A stretch of 64,000 nucleotides of DNA from Basidiobolus meristosporus CBS 931.73. Lineage: Eukaryota > Basidiobolomycota > Basidiobolomycetes > Basidiobolales > Basidiobolaceae. Position 1 is the stretch's first letter; every line of letters starts with the position of its first letter. The notes under the pieces are model-generated. The model was not told where the DNA came from and made no database searches. It was given only the letters and a program-made list of their open reading frames with translations. A program made the translations under genes and the position numbers. Where the stretch lies: the NCBI GenBank assembly GCA_002104905.1, contig MCFE01000061.1:1-64000 (forward strand), given 5' to 3'. Below, one piece after another: positions 23,433-33,370 of the stretch.

Positions 23433-23481
23433 GGGCGAGGAGGGGGAGGGGGAGGGGAAGGGAAAGGGATGGGGGTAAGGG
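23433..23481 (+). other. G-run tract, potential G-quadruplex
   Basis: At least six runs of three to five G within 49 bases, separated by one to three A, T or C, which meets the usual G-quadruplex spacing. It lies about 210 bp beyond the stop codon of the His-rich gene on the opposite strand, so in that transcript it would be C-rich. Confidence 0.55.
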
Positions 23482-23693
23482 ATCGAACGAAGTGCGACTA
23501 ACCTAGTTTGCTATTGAAGCAAGACTGCGGCCATCTCTACTTGCACGACATTCTTCACAAAGGGTCCTGCATAGAATCGGTGGTCTACTTGATCGTCTCG
23601 CTTGGTAAGAGGTGTCCTTGCGCGGCAGCACCTCAAGAATTAGGGCTGAAAATAGGAAAGATTCGCGATACGTTACTTTGCTCAGATGCACAG

Positions 23694-26233
23694 CTAGTAC
23701 CGGCCAGATTTACTTGGGGCCCGGTCTACATCGTAGTACCGGTGTTCGCTGGAGCCTCTTGGTGGCATTTGCGAAGACTGGTAGCCATAGTTTCTGGCTG
23801 GTTGTGAAGGTCGCATATTGGGGGAATATGCGGGCTGTGGGGGTGCCGATGCGGCGGTGTAAGACCCCGACACATAAGCGCTGGGGCTATCTCTATGATG
23901 CGAGGATCCATAAACACTCTCCGGTGAATATCCGGTGGTTGTCGCAGCAGAAACCGGGCGAGACGACACGGTTGGCCCCGAGAAGTGGCTATGCGGGGCC
24001 CCACTTGCTGGACGCTACAGGTCAAGGTGGCAACATGAGAGCCGGAAAATCAGTTGGGATAATTGGCCTACGACGTACCTCGCTGGATGAATAGTATGGA
24101 CCACCTGAGCTCTCCTGCATCTCATGTCTTCCCAGGCTCGATCGATATCCCGCCGGGGATGTGATGTACCTTGGGTCGCTGTGGGAATTACTTGTATATG
24201 AGGGTTGGGATGCAGTTGGGGGAGTCTGGCTATGTGGGTCGTGGGAGTGGTGATGATGGTAAGGATGCTGGTGTTGATGGGTGTGCGGGTGCTGATGGGC
24301 ATGTGGGCGTTGATGTTGGTGAGGATAGTGTTGGTGAGCTGCGTGGTTGTGCTGCGGTGTATGATTATGAGTAGGATGAGTGTGTTGGTGAGGAGTGTGT
24401 GCATGTTTTGAGTGGTCGTGATTATGCGGGAATGGGAAGGGATGGTTATGAGAATGAGTATGGGCTGAATGGCCATAATGGCTCAGTGGAGCAGAGGTGT
24501 CGGGTCTGTGCACAGAGGCGAGCTCTTTGGTCCCCAAGTTCTATGGAGCAACCAGGTAAATAAAGCGGTGGCTAGGGAGGAACATGGCATACATACCTTG
24601 TTTTGAAGTCGATCAGTGTATATCATGTACGCTATGTACGCGTGAGTAGCGTTTCTTTTGATTTTGGGATCTTGCTAGAAGAGGCGTTAGATATATTGTA
24701 CACCAAATGGGATCACAGTCGAGATACCACATACCATTGATTGAAACTTCTTTGAAAAGGTGTTTGGACCTTCCACTCGAAGTGGCTGATATGACGGCTA
24801 GAGCATACATCAGTATATGGCACTCACGAGAGTTGGAGAGCATCAGGTTACCTGGAAGTTACGGTACCCCGCGGGTGCTGTATTGCCTGGATGTGTTGAT
24901 TCGGATCCATATGCGCCAGGTTTGTATTGAGGAATGGGAGTTGACCTCGTTGACGTTACATCAGAAAGGTGGTAGGGCTCGCTGTATCTGCTACGTCCAG
25001 GGTATGCGCCATCCACCTGTAGGGTTGAAATTAGAAGCCAGGTCTGAACCACAGTTGCATCGCCATCGCTGTTCTGAGTAGTATAACTTACCTTCCCATC
25101 AATACTTGGTGTACTCGTGTACCCATCGTTGATATTATCTATAGAATCATCAGAGAATGAACCGAATCCAAGACAGGGAACCAGAACTTACTGCTGCGGC
25201 TTGTGGCAGAAGGGTCAAACATAGGCGTGTATTTTTTCTTGGATGGAGGCTCGGACTCGTTCAAAGGCCTTTTGCTGGGTCGGGCCAAGGCCTCACTCGT
25301 AACCTAGAAACGTCCACTATTAATACCTTGCCTGAGCAATGGCAGCTGACGGCCATTTGGTTCAGCAAAAGAATGGCTACTAACATCCTCCGACAACTCC
25401 TTGGCTCTACCACCAATATTTTCGTTACTTGGATACTAATCAACACAGATATGTTAGCGGTGACAATTATGGATCGGATGAAGTATATGTACCTACCGAA
25501 GGCCATGGGGCTGGCGGTGGACTTTCATTTGGCCGGTTCGAAGTTTCATCTGATGCAACCAATTTTAGAACAATGGCGTAGTAAAAACTAGAGAAGATTT
25601 ATGCGTACCTAGCAAGGCTGAAATCGACATAAAGCCGGTCTTCTTGTACGTATGGCTTTCTGTCTGGTACCGGCGATTCTCCGTCTGTGGTAGGGTCTGT
25701 AAGTCTACATTCAAAGTCGGGAAGTAGCACAGGGAAAATACCTGGTTCGATACAGGGGCCTCAACTCTGCCGGTAGCCAAGTCTGATAGAGAGGAGATGG
25801 CTGCGGCTGCAAGATCAGCAAGATTCTCGGCACCTGGAGTGGTGTCCTTTCTAGTAGCGGCCGCTTCATCTTGGGACTCTGGGAGTGGTTTGGGTTGCCC
25901 AAGATTAGCTATTGAAACCAGTATCGAACCTGCAGCGGCAGCCAGTGTATCTAATTTGGTACAATCTGAATCGATATTTTCGCGCATTGGTCGAATGGAA
26001 TGATCGGTCGAAATCCCGCAACCAACCGAGTTAAGGCTAGGAAAGCGGTTGTCATTCATCAAGGACGGCAAGGACACACTCTTTGTTGAGTTGAAATCCG
26101 AAGTGCTGGGTAAGTGGGAATGAGACACGGTGATGGGACTTTCGAACGGGGCTTTCTCAAGCTTATATTCAGTAATACTATGCTTCTCTTGATGGGGGTA
26201 AATAGCTGGTGCGGCACTTGCACTGGCAGGCAT
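23694..26233 (-). CDS. Disordered His-rich protein, probably nuclear; unknown family
   Basis: Eleven exons: 26233-25742, 25696-25609, 25549-25497, 25435-25385, 25303-25192, 25138-25092, 25016-24852, 24785-24735, 24674-24597, 24540-24079, 24014-23694. The lengths sum to 640 codons (639 aa) and every junction phase agrees. The first third is Ser/Ala-rich with repeated helical stretches (LADLAAAAISSLSDL). A basic segment with RPSKRPLNE and PPSKKKYTPMFDP looks like a nuclear localisation signal. A compact block, DPKIKRNATHAYIAYMIYTD, is the only part that looks folded and conserved. It is followed by a His-rich tract (about 55 residues, roughly 24 His, HQHPHTHQHQHPYHHHH) and a Ser/Pro/Tyr-rich tail. 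I do not recognise the family. Composition suggests a transcription or chromatin factor; the His tract could bind metal or drive condensates. Both are guesses. Confidence 0.7.
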
Positions 26234-27837
26234 TATGTGGAAATGGTTGGAGCACTCTTGGTCAGGATATGACTGAAATCAGGGCTAGTTAAGGGAAGGG
26301 TACAGGAGCAAGGAAGGAAGTCCAGAAGCGAATTGCAGAGCGGGATATAGGAGGGTTGGATTGAGCAAAACTCGGGGATCTTTCTTTCTGAAATGACCAA
26401 CTGTTGGCGAAAGAAGGCAAGAGCTGCTTTTGGTTGGTATTTAAGAAATATAGAAATAGAAAGCTAAATTAGTGCTGGAATCGAAAATGAGTTGTTTAGA
26501 TGATATGGTGTAAATGTGCTTCTTCCTGGCAACTACGAAAAAAAAAGGAATCAATGTTTCATTTGATACCTGTGTACGAATTTGATCTGGCAATTCCCAG
26601 CCATAGAGACTCTATTTAGACTTGGGTTGGTTTGCACCACCGCACCAACTGTAAATCAGTTGACATTGAGGTATCACCTGGTCACCAGTGTAACCTATTG
26701 CTGGACAAATGGGTTTGTGTCGACCTGGAGGGCACTTTGTGTGTGGAATACGCTCCCTCACACCTATACAAATGCGTGGCTCACACCACAGCCAATGGGC
26801 TCCCTTTGTACAGGGCCGAAATACTAGACTAGCTACATACCATAATAACACTCTCAATCTGGTGCGCCCTCTTTGCCATGAATGATCATTGCTGGCACAC
26901 GGCTACAGAATCCACATTACCATTTTGGTGAGCGGGATTCCGCTGTGAATCACCCACCAACCCATTTAACCAAATCATTTCTATTTATAAGAGGGCTTCT
27001 ATCTTAAGCCCGATGTTTCCTAGGAGATTGGTCAGCATCGGTCGATGGAATAATCCTTTGAGCGAAGGGGACATCTGTATGACCAATATAACATGTGTGG
27101 TACGTGTGTAGCATTAGTGTCACTCCTCACACCGCGTCCAAGTACGCACCGATGACCGTGAAGATCAGGGATAAGCCATAACGCCTGCGGCCGTTCAGCT
27201 TAAGCGAGGCGCGCTACCTGGATGTGACCAAGCCTGATGCCACCGGTTCTTCCACTGGGGAAGACTTCGTTGCCGGTATTTTCGGGCAAGATCACCAGCC
27301 CAATGTTCATCAAGCCAGCTTCCATCAACAACTCACTTCCCATCGCCAAATTTGACTAGACTTTCAGGTTTCCAAACATCGATTGAATCACAAGTGCACC
27401 TCGTACAATTCGCATCCCCCAACCCCGCCTCAATGTCTCAATGTGGATACGCAACCAACTCCTGATTTGAACTAGATGGCTCTGCTCTTTGTAACCCAGA
27501 CCCAGGTTCCGGGAGTACCTCAACGGTCAGAGGGGGTTTTCTCGCACTCTGGCTGCCATCTGGATTTCGAACAGCAAGACCAACCGAAGACCGGCAGGTA
27601 GGCTTGACTGCCGCCGGTGGCATTGGATCCCATTAGATCCGTGCTCGATTCCCACTGTTGACCGAACGCTATTTCGCCAGCGGAAAACAGCGCCCATGAA
27701 ATTCAAGATTGATCCAAGGGTTGGGGGCTTGATTTTGGAGCCCAATTGAATCGAAAATTTTTCGAACCCAAAATTTGTTACAGGGTGCCGATGGGTTGGT
27801 TTTTTGGGAAGCTGCGTTGCTGGCTTGGGCTTCAACA
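26234..27837. other. Intergenic, no supported gene
   Basis: Upstream region of the His-rich gene (minus) and of TACO1 (plus), 1.6 kb. A 66-codon frame at 26632-26832 lacks an ATG start and is not convincing. No RNA gene is recognised. Confidence 0.5.
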
Positions 27838-28952
27838 ATGAATTCACTAGCTCGGATATCCTTAGTGCGCAACCTTGGGCTGTATCCCGTTAGGGTGACG
27901 CCGTGCTTGTTTCAGAAAAGATGGGCTGGCCACAGTAAATGGGCCAAAATCAAGCGCTCCAAAGGCGAGGCCGATAGAAAGCGAGGCGAGGAATTCGGGA
28001 AATTAGGAAAGGAATTGATTGCGGCCATTCGAGGTAAGAGCCCGGTTCGTCGCTCCAAGTATTCTTCCCTTATTCACAAGGGGTGGTTTATTTAGCGAAT
28101 GGCCCTGATCCTTCAAGCAATTTGAGACTTGCAGCCGCCTTGGCCAGAGCTAAGACAATCAACCTGCCAAAGGAAAACATCGATTCCGCATTTAAAAAGG
28201 TCAGTAGGCCCCATCAAAGTCTCGATATACCAATATGGTGTTGACGTTGGATTCGTTGCAAGGCCGCGGCGAAAGAGAGTGAGGCCATGGAAGAGATCAC
28301 CTTTGAGGGAATTGGCCCTAGTGGCGTCGCTATGATAGTGTTCGTGTTTCTTTGGCTACGCTAGTGCATCTGCTATTCGAGGTTCTTATGTGCATTGTTG
28401 CTAGGGAAACCATGACCGACAGCCGTAATCGTACAGTCAAAGGGATTCGTCACTTGTTCAGCAAATATGGGTGAGTTTATTGATCTCGAAGGGGACGCGT
28501 GGCGTATGCCTAACACTTCAGAATAGAGGCTCGATGTCATCAGTCATGTACATGTTCGAAAAGAAAGGAAGAATCGAGTTTAGTGCCAGCGAATCGGGCG
28601 ACTCCATGGACACCATGATGGATAATGCAATTGACGCTGGAGCAGAGGACATTGCGGAAAGCGAGGAGCCCGAAACAATCGAGGTGATTCTTGCAAACAT
28701 TGGTTGGTTAAGGTGCTGGCATGTACTAAATTGAAAATCTAGATCACCTGCGACTTTACCAGCCTAAATGCCGTATCTAAGGAGTTGGCCACCAAGTATA
28801 AATACGAAATCAAGCTCATGGAGCCTACTTATGTGCCCACCTCCACTGTCGAGCCTCCAGAAACTGATGAGGATTCGGAGAAATTGACTAGGGCTCTTGA
28901 TGCTTTCGAGAGCTTTGAGGATGTTACCAGAATTCACACCAATCTTGCATAA
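27838..28952 (+). CDS. YebC/TACO1-type translational activator, mitochondrial
   Basis: Six exons: 27838-28033, 28096-28199, 28263-28339, 28405-28470, 28527-28683, 28743-28952 (270 codons, 269 aa). The N-terminus, rich in Arg and hydrophobic residues (LARISLVRNLGLYPVRVTP), is a likely mitochondrial targeting sequence that ends before the family start AGHSKWAKIKRSKGEADRKR. Further YebC blocks are LPKENIDSAFKK, EGIGPSGVAMIVETMTDSRN, GSMSSVMYMFEKKG and DAGAEDI. Human TACO1 activates mitochondrial COX1 translation and yeast Dpc29 is related; this is the expected role. Intron 3 needs a GTTCGT donor at 28340, which splits the Val codon of AMIVET and restores the family text exactly. The ATG is the first in frame before the conserved region. 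Confidence 0.93.
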
Positions 28953-30609
28953 TTCATATTTTTTCCATGGCTCAGTAACTTGCCCCTCGTCGTTCATTCT
29001 CAAATAAACAGCTCAGATCACAATGTACACCTGTCCATGGAATCGTGCTTCCCAAAGCAAAGGTATGTTGGGGGTGGCGAAAATCTGTATTAATGTATTC
29101 CAACAAACTAACCCGCCCTCCCAGCTATCCATATTTTCGCGACCATTCGCTCGGTCCGAACGTTTGACACAATCCCCAGGCAAGTAGAGGTCGAGGGGCG
29201 TGTTCACAGGATATGCACCCAAACGGAGCCATTCAGGCTGAATATAGGATGGGCCAATCTTTGTTGGCGGGAGATAGGAGATGAGTTAATCTTTAGGCAT
29301 TGCCTTGAACGCTAGCAATCCCGGACTCGAGGATGACATGGTACTCACATCCAATATTCCATCTATTTCGCACCATAGAGGGTAATCAAGATAGCCTGAC
29401 CCCACTTTCGAGCGATGAATCGTAATCTATGCTGTGATGCATGGCACAAGGCGCGAGTCCTTACGTATCATCAGTTTACCACAGATCCAAGACATGTGTA
29501 ACATTAGCCACGCACCACGGGATATTAGTGATAAGGATATGCCACCGCTTTAGCTACGTGGTTTCTTCAAGAACAATAGTACGAGCGCGGAGAGTAGGTT
29601 GGTAGTGATAAGAGGCAATTTCCGGTTTTTGATTCTAATACCACGCTGATGCTAGTTGCTTGATTTGCAACGCTTGTTGCGAGGAAAGGTGCCATGCTTT
29701 CCACTTGATATCAGTGATTCATTTGCGAGCATAACCTCCCCGTGTCAGGCCCACAGCCGGTGGGAAACCCTTGCATCTACTATATTGCCAGAATCATCAA
29801 AGTAGCAACGGAAAACTCTTGGCAAGCACCTTGGCGTTTTGTGAGATCATTGGAGTCGGCCAGACAAGGATTGCCTTCTTCGGAAGCATCTCCAACTGCC
29901 AACTTGTTTCCGGAGCTGAGGTGAGGCATGGCAATCAAGTCCCAAACCCACTGCGAAGTCCCCAATTTAATCACGGGCATCTGGTACCAAGCAATCTTCG
30001 TGGTAAATCGCATCTAATCGCTCACCCCGGATTCTTGAGAACGGCGTTCAATAGGCGCCGAATTTGCCATGCGGTAGCTAGATGGTAACTCTCGGCAGCG
30101 AAGTACCGCCGTGGTCCGAGTTAGTAGCCACCAGAGTCAACACTAGCCCACATTAATGACCTCATACATGAAAGGCATCGAATCACCGTCGTAAATGAGG
30201 TTCTGATTACCCACCCCTCAGTTACTGTGTTCTGGCCAGTGGTGTCGATGGGATGTCTTGAATTAATTGACCCTTCACTCAAGTTTGTATTACATCTCCG
30301 TTCAGCCATTGAAGTGACGAGTCTTCTCTTACAACCCTACTTCCTCGAAATTGATCAAGGGCCGTCGGTCACCAATGAGGTTTTAGCCAGTGCACGATTA
30401 ATTTCAACCACTGCCACCTTTTGGTTGGGCGCTGTTCATTAGACCTAAATTGTTGGGAAGGAGCTAGCTTGAGCACGTTGGCATCCAATTTGGACGGAAG
30501 TCAGGTGCCACTTTTGAATAACGTCTAGTCTGGTGCATGGCCTTGGGCGAGTATATATACATATACCAGATGGTCCGAAATAAGATACACAAACGCAATC
30601 TTGCAATAC
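28953..30609. other. Intergenic, no supported gene
   Basis: Short overlapping frames only. The distal end is the promoter of the first DPBB gene. Nothing else is recognised over about 1.6 kb. Confidence 0.5.
30552..30559 (+). promoter_or_regulatory. TATA box of first DPBB gene
   Basis: TATATATA lies 58 nt before the chosen ATG. The tandem paralog also has a TATA box at a similar distance. Confidence 0.55.
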
Positions 30610-31176
30610 ATGTGGATCATGTCTAAGCTTCTTATTACGATTCTTGTGGTGATGGGACTCGCGCAGCTCGTGCTTGCGGAGCTGTTCTCTGGGTATGCCT
30701 CGGTCAATCTCGAATCCACGCTTTCGAAGCGTGGTTACCATCATAAGGGCCACCACCATACTGATGGTGGGGATGGCGCTGATTCGAGCGGTAAGAAAAC
30801 CCACCAAAACAGCACAAGCACCGACACTTCGGATGATGGTGGCTCGGGTGGCTCCCACTCTGGAGACGGGACCTATTTCACTCCCGACCACGATGCCTGC
30901 TCGAAGAGTGGAGAGACGTCAAGCACCGGCGATCTCATTGCGGCTCTTAGCCGCTTTCAGTTCGGCCAAAAATCCGGCCAAGATACTAACCAAGCGTCGA
31001 TGTGCGGCAAGTGTGTCAAGGTCTCCGGCCCGAATGGGTCGGTAGTCGTAAAGATCAGCGATCTTTGTGCGTCCTGCTCAAGTGGTGACATCGATCTTAC
31101 CCCAACTGCATTTGAACATATTGCACCCAAAGTTGAAGGAAGAGTCAAGGTTGTTTGGAAATCCACGAACTGTTGA
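30610..31176 (+). CDS. Secreted double-psi beta-barrel (RlpA/expansin-like) protein 1
   Basis: A single exon of 188 aa. A signal peptide of about 23 residues (MSKLLITILVVMGLAQLVLA) leads into a low-complexity His/Gly/Asp/Ser linker (about residues 24-90), then a compact DPBB domain to the end. The domain shows GTYFTPDHDACSKSGE, MCGKCVKV, the signature DLCASCSSGDIDLTPTAF and a final Cys, with six cysteines in total. Fungal proteins of this type (expansin-like, cerato-platanin or barwin-related) bind cell-wall polysaccharides without clear catalysis, and some are plant-induced effectors; the role here is inferred. The frame opens upstream at a TTG. I chose the ATG at 30610; a second ATG at 30619 is equally possible and keeps the signal peptide. 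It is the tandem paralog of the gene at 32024. Confidence 0.85.
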   Translation: MWIMSKLLITILVVMGLAQLVLAELFSGYASVNLESTLSKRGYHHKGHHHTDGGDGADSSGKKTHQNSTSTDTSDDGGSGGSHSGDGTYFTPDHDACSKSGETSSTGDLIAALSRFQFGQKSGQDTNQASMCGKCVKVSGPNGSVVVKISDLCASCSSGDIDLTPTAFEHIAPKVEGRVKVVWKSTNC

Positions 31177-32023
31177 CGACAAGCCCCTTGGTTGGGATGA
31201 AGCGTTGAACGCTGCGGTCACTGTATAGTTGAGGGTTATTTTCACATTTGGCAATTTTAGTGTACGTTGGCAACCAAGCCGTCGAGTGTACCAAATAAAT
31301 CTCATTGTTGGTTCAGATTCATGGCAATTGCCAATGGCAGCGGAAGTGGTGAGTTCCATCCAAGGGGCCTGTTTGTTTGGTACGGATGCGCTTTCAAGGA
31401 ATGCTTCTCCCCATCCCAATGCACTTAACAGCTGAGTCTGATCATGCTGTCGAGTGCAGCACGTATAGGGGGCGCATGACTGATGCGAATGAAATAAATT
31501 CCAAAGTAATGTACGTTGGAATCTATGCAAGCACTAGGCTCGATGTCTGAAGGAGGTAGATCTATCATGTACGAATGTGATTGTAATGCAATAGATGTTC
31601 AGAACCTTTTATTGACATGATGAGATTACCCAGGGGCATGCCCAATATATCTCAGTGCTGATGTTCTTTCTATTCATCAGTGTGCATGTCGCATACCTTG
31701 TCTGCCTGATCATTGAGCTGGGGTCTGCTAATCAAACATAAGGATTTCGTTGAAATGCCTAGCACCCCATCCAGTTGGTGAGATTACTACAAACACAATC
31801 CCACAGAATGTCGTATGCAGTCCAACGAAGATGTATTGCTCATATGAAAAATACTTGCCACTAATGCTTAGCCTCCCCTGGCCATGATGCTGAGAAAGGA
31901 TTAGTTAAGGAGTAGCTCGAGAGGCTGGGATGAGCACGTGGAAAAGCATACCAAGAGCCCAACTGATTGTATATAAATGCTTGTGTCGCCTTGAGTTCGC
32001 TACAATACTTCGTCTGAGACTCC
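31177..32023. other. Intergenic between DPBB paralogs
   Basis: About 850 bp with no supported gene. It contains the 3' flank of the first DPBB gene and the promoter of the second. Confidence 0.5.
31970..31977 (+). promoter_or_regulatory. TATA box of second DPBB gene
   Basis: TATATAAA lies 54 nt before the ATG of the second DPBB gene. Confidence 0.6.
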
Positions 32024-32440
32024 ATGCGACTGTTTTTTGCTATCTTGGTTGTTTTTGCCTTGTTTCTCATCTCCGGGGAAGGTTACACTCCGGGTGTCGC
32101 AAGAGTTTACCTTCGACACTCCAAGCGAGGGCAAGCTACATATTTTACTCCCGAGCGAGATGCCTGCTCAAAAGATGGTGAGACCTCCAGTGTAAGCTCA
32201 TTGATTGCGGCACTAAGTGCGGAGGATTTCAATGGCGGGAAAGGGAAAACCGAAGATTCCCCTATGTGCGGTAAATGCCTCAAGGTTTACACCAGGCTTG
32301 GCTCCGTGGTGGTGAAGGTTCGTGACCTTTGCGCCACATGCAGCAAAGGGGATGTTGATTTGACACCGACGGCTTTCAAAAGGATCGCGCCGTTGCATTT
32401 GGGAAGGGTCAATGTGAAATGGGAAGAAACTGACTGCTGA
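32024..32440 (+). CDS. Secreted double-psi beta-barrel (RlpA/expansin-like) protein 2
   Basis: A single exon of 138 aa. The signal peptide is MRLFFAILVVFALFLISGEG. The mature DPBB domain starts QATYFTPERDACSKDGETSS, has MCGKCLKV and DLCATCSKGDVDLTPTAF, and ends in Cys, with the same six-cysteine pattern as the upstream paralog. It lacks the long His/Gly/Ser linker of that paralog. A dibasic SKRGQ just before the domain could be a Kex2-type processing site; the upstream copy has a similar LSKRG, which supports a shared pro-region. The likely role is cell-wall or host-surface binding. The ATG gives an immediate signal peptide and sits at a normal distance from a TATA box. Confidence 0.87.
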   Translation: MRLFFAILVVFALFLISGEGYTPGVARVYLRHSKRGQATYFTPERDACSKDGETSSVSSLIAALSAEDFNGGKGKTEDSPMCGKCLKVYTRLGSVVVKVRDLCATCSKGDVDLTPTAFKRIAPLHLGRVNVKWEETDC

Positions 32441-33370
32441 GCAAACACCTTTCTGAGCTTGGGAGGTCACCATTGGACTGTGTTCGATGAATACCACGTT
32501 GAAGCTCATATGCCCCAGTATCCTTAGTGACACCTTAATTTATTTTGGCACTTTTGCATAATACTCAGCTTAATGGCTAATAAAGCAGATTTGGTTTACT
32601 CAAGTTGAGGCTCTCTTCTATCGATATGCTAACTGTGCTACAAGACGCCGTTTGCAGCCCAAGATTCACTGCAACCTTAGCAATTTCTGACCAATTGATG
32701 AAGGAACCATGGGGCAGGCCTACTTCCCCGACCCAACAAAAATCAGTCATCGAAGCCCAGTACCTTACGCTTAATCATGGAAAGGATCATCCTCGCTAAT
32801 GCACCAGGGTTGCCAGGCATGAGGTTGTCCGTTAAATAACAACTGATTGGACTAACGAACCAACGCACATGCTACCACCTAATTGGTCGGAATGATGGTT
32901 TCCAACGACTTTGAATGTGACGATCTCTAGTATGGCTCGGTGCTCATTTGCAAATCGGGCCTTCTACTCCACGTAGAGATTCGATGGAGTCTTGTCCGAG
33001 TGTGTCATCAAACATTAAATTGGATTTTGGTGACAGAGACTCAAATAATTAGCATCACCATGATGGTTAAGGTTTAGTGAATGAAATGTGGGGTAATAGT
33101 AATGATGTTCGGATAAGAATCCGTTGAATAAGCTGAAATTTTTTAGTCCTTCTCTGACCTGGCTGATTTGCTCTGCTATACCCCAAAATCAATTTTCCCC
33201 AAAATGGAGTTGATTATACAAAGAACTACCCACCTCACCATTTCCAAGCAAACGGGCTTCCTTGCTGTCACTCCCTAGCTTTGGGTATTTGTTTTTTGTG
33301 GATTCGAGCCAGCCATTTCCCCCCGGCCTAACCCAGTTGTCTATCTCTAACTTTTTGTAGATAAAGAAAG
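32441..33370. other. Intergenic, no supported gene
   Basis: 3' flank of DPBB protein 2 and upstream region of MIC60. No open frame of note. Confidence 0.5.

Larger units (their letters stand above)
22688..23693. other. Lipin 3' flank and intergenic, G-rich
   Basis: No gene. Contains the CAC microsatellite and two purine-rich G-run tracts (about 23227-23262 and 23433-23481). The lipin gene and the His-rich gene converge here. Confidence 0.5.

Noticed and set aside
24171-24411. Plus-strand frames rich in Gly/Val/Met/Asp
   Set aside because: They are antisense to the His-rich exon of the minus-strand gene; the composition follows from the repetitive codons there.
25304-25384. Coding extension of exon 4 of the His-rich gene followed by a 23-nt intron
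   Set aside because: A GTTAGT donor at 25384 gives an 81-nt intron and keeps the frame open into the next exon.
26632-26832. 66-codon Cys-containing frame that looked like a small secreted protein
   Set aside because: It opens at a TTG, has no ATG, and no hydrophobic signal segment.
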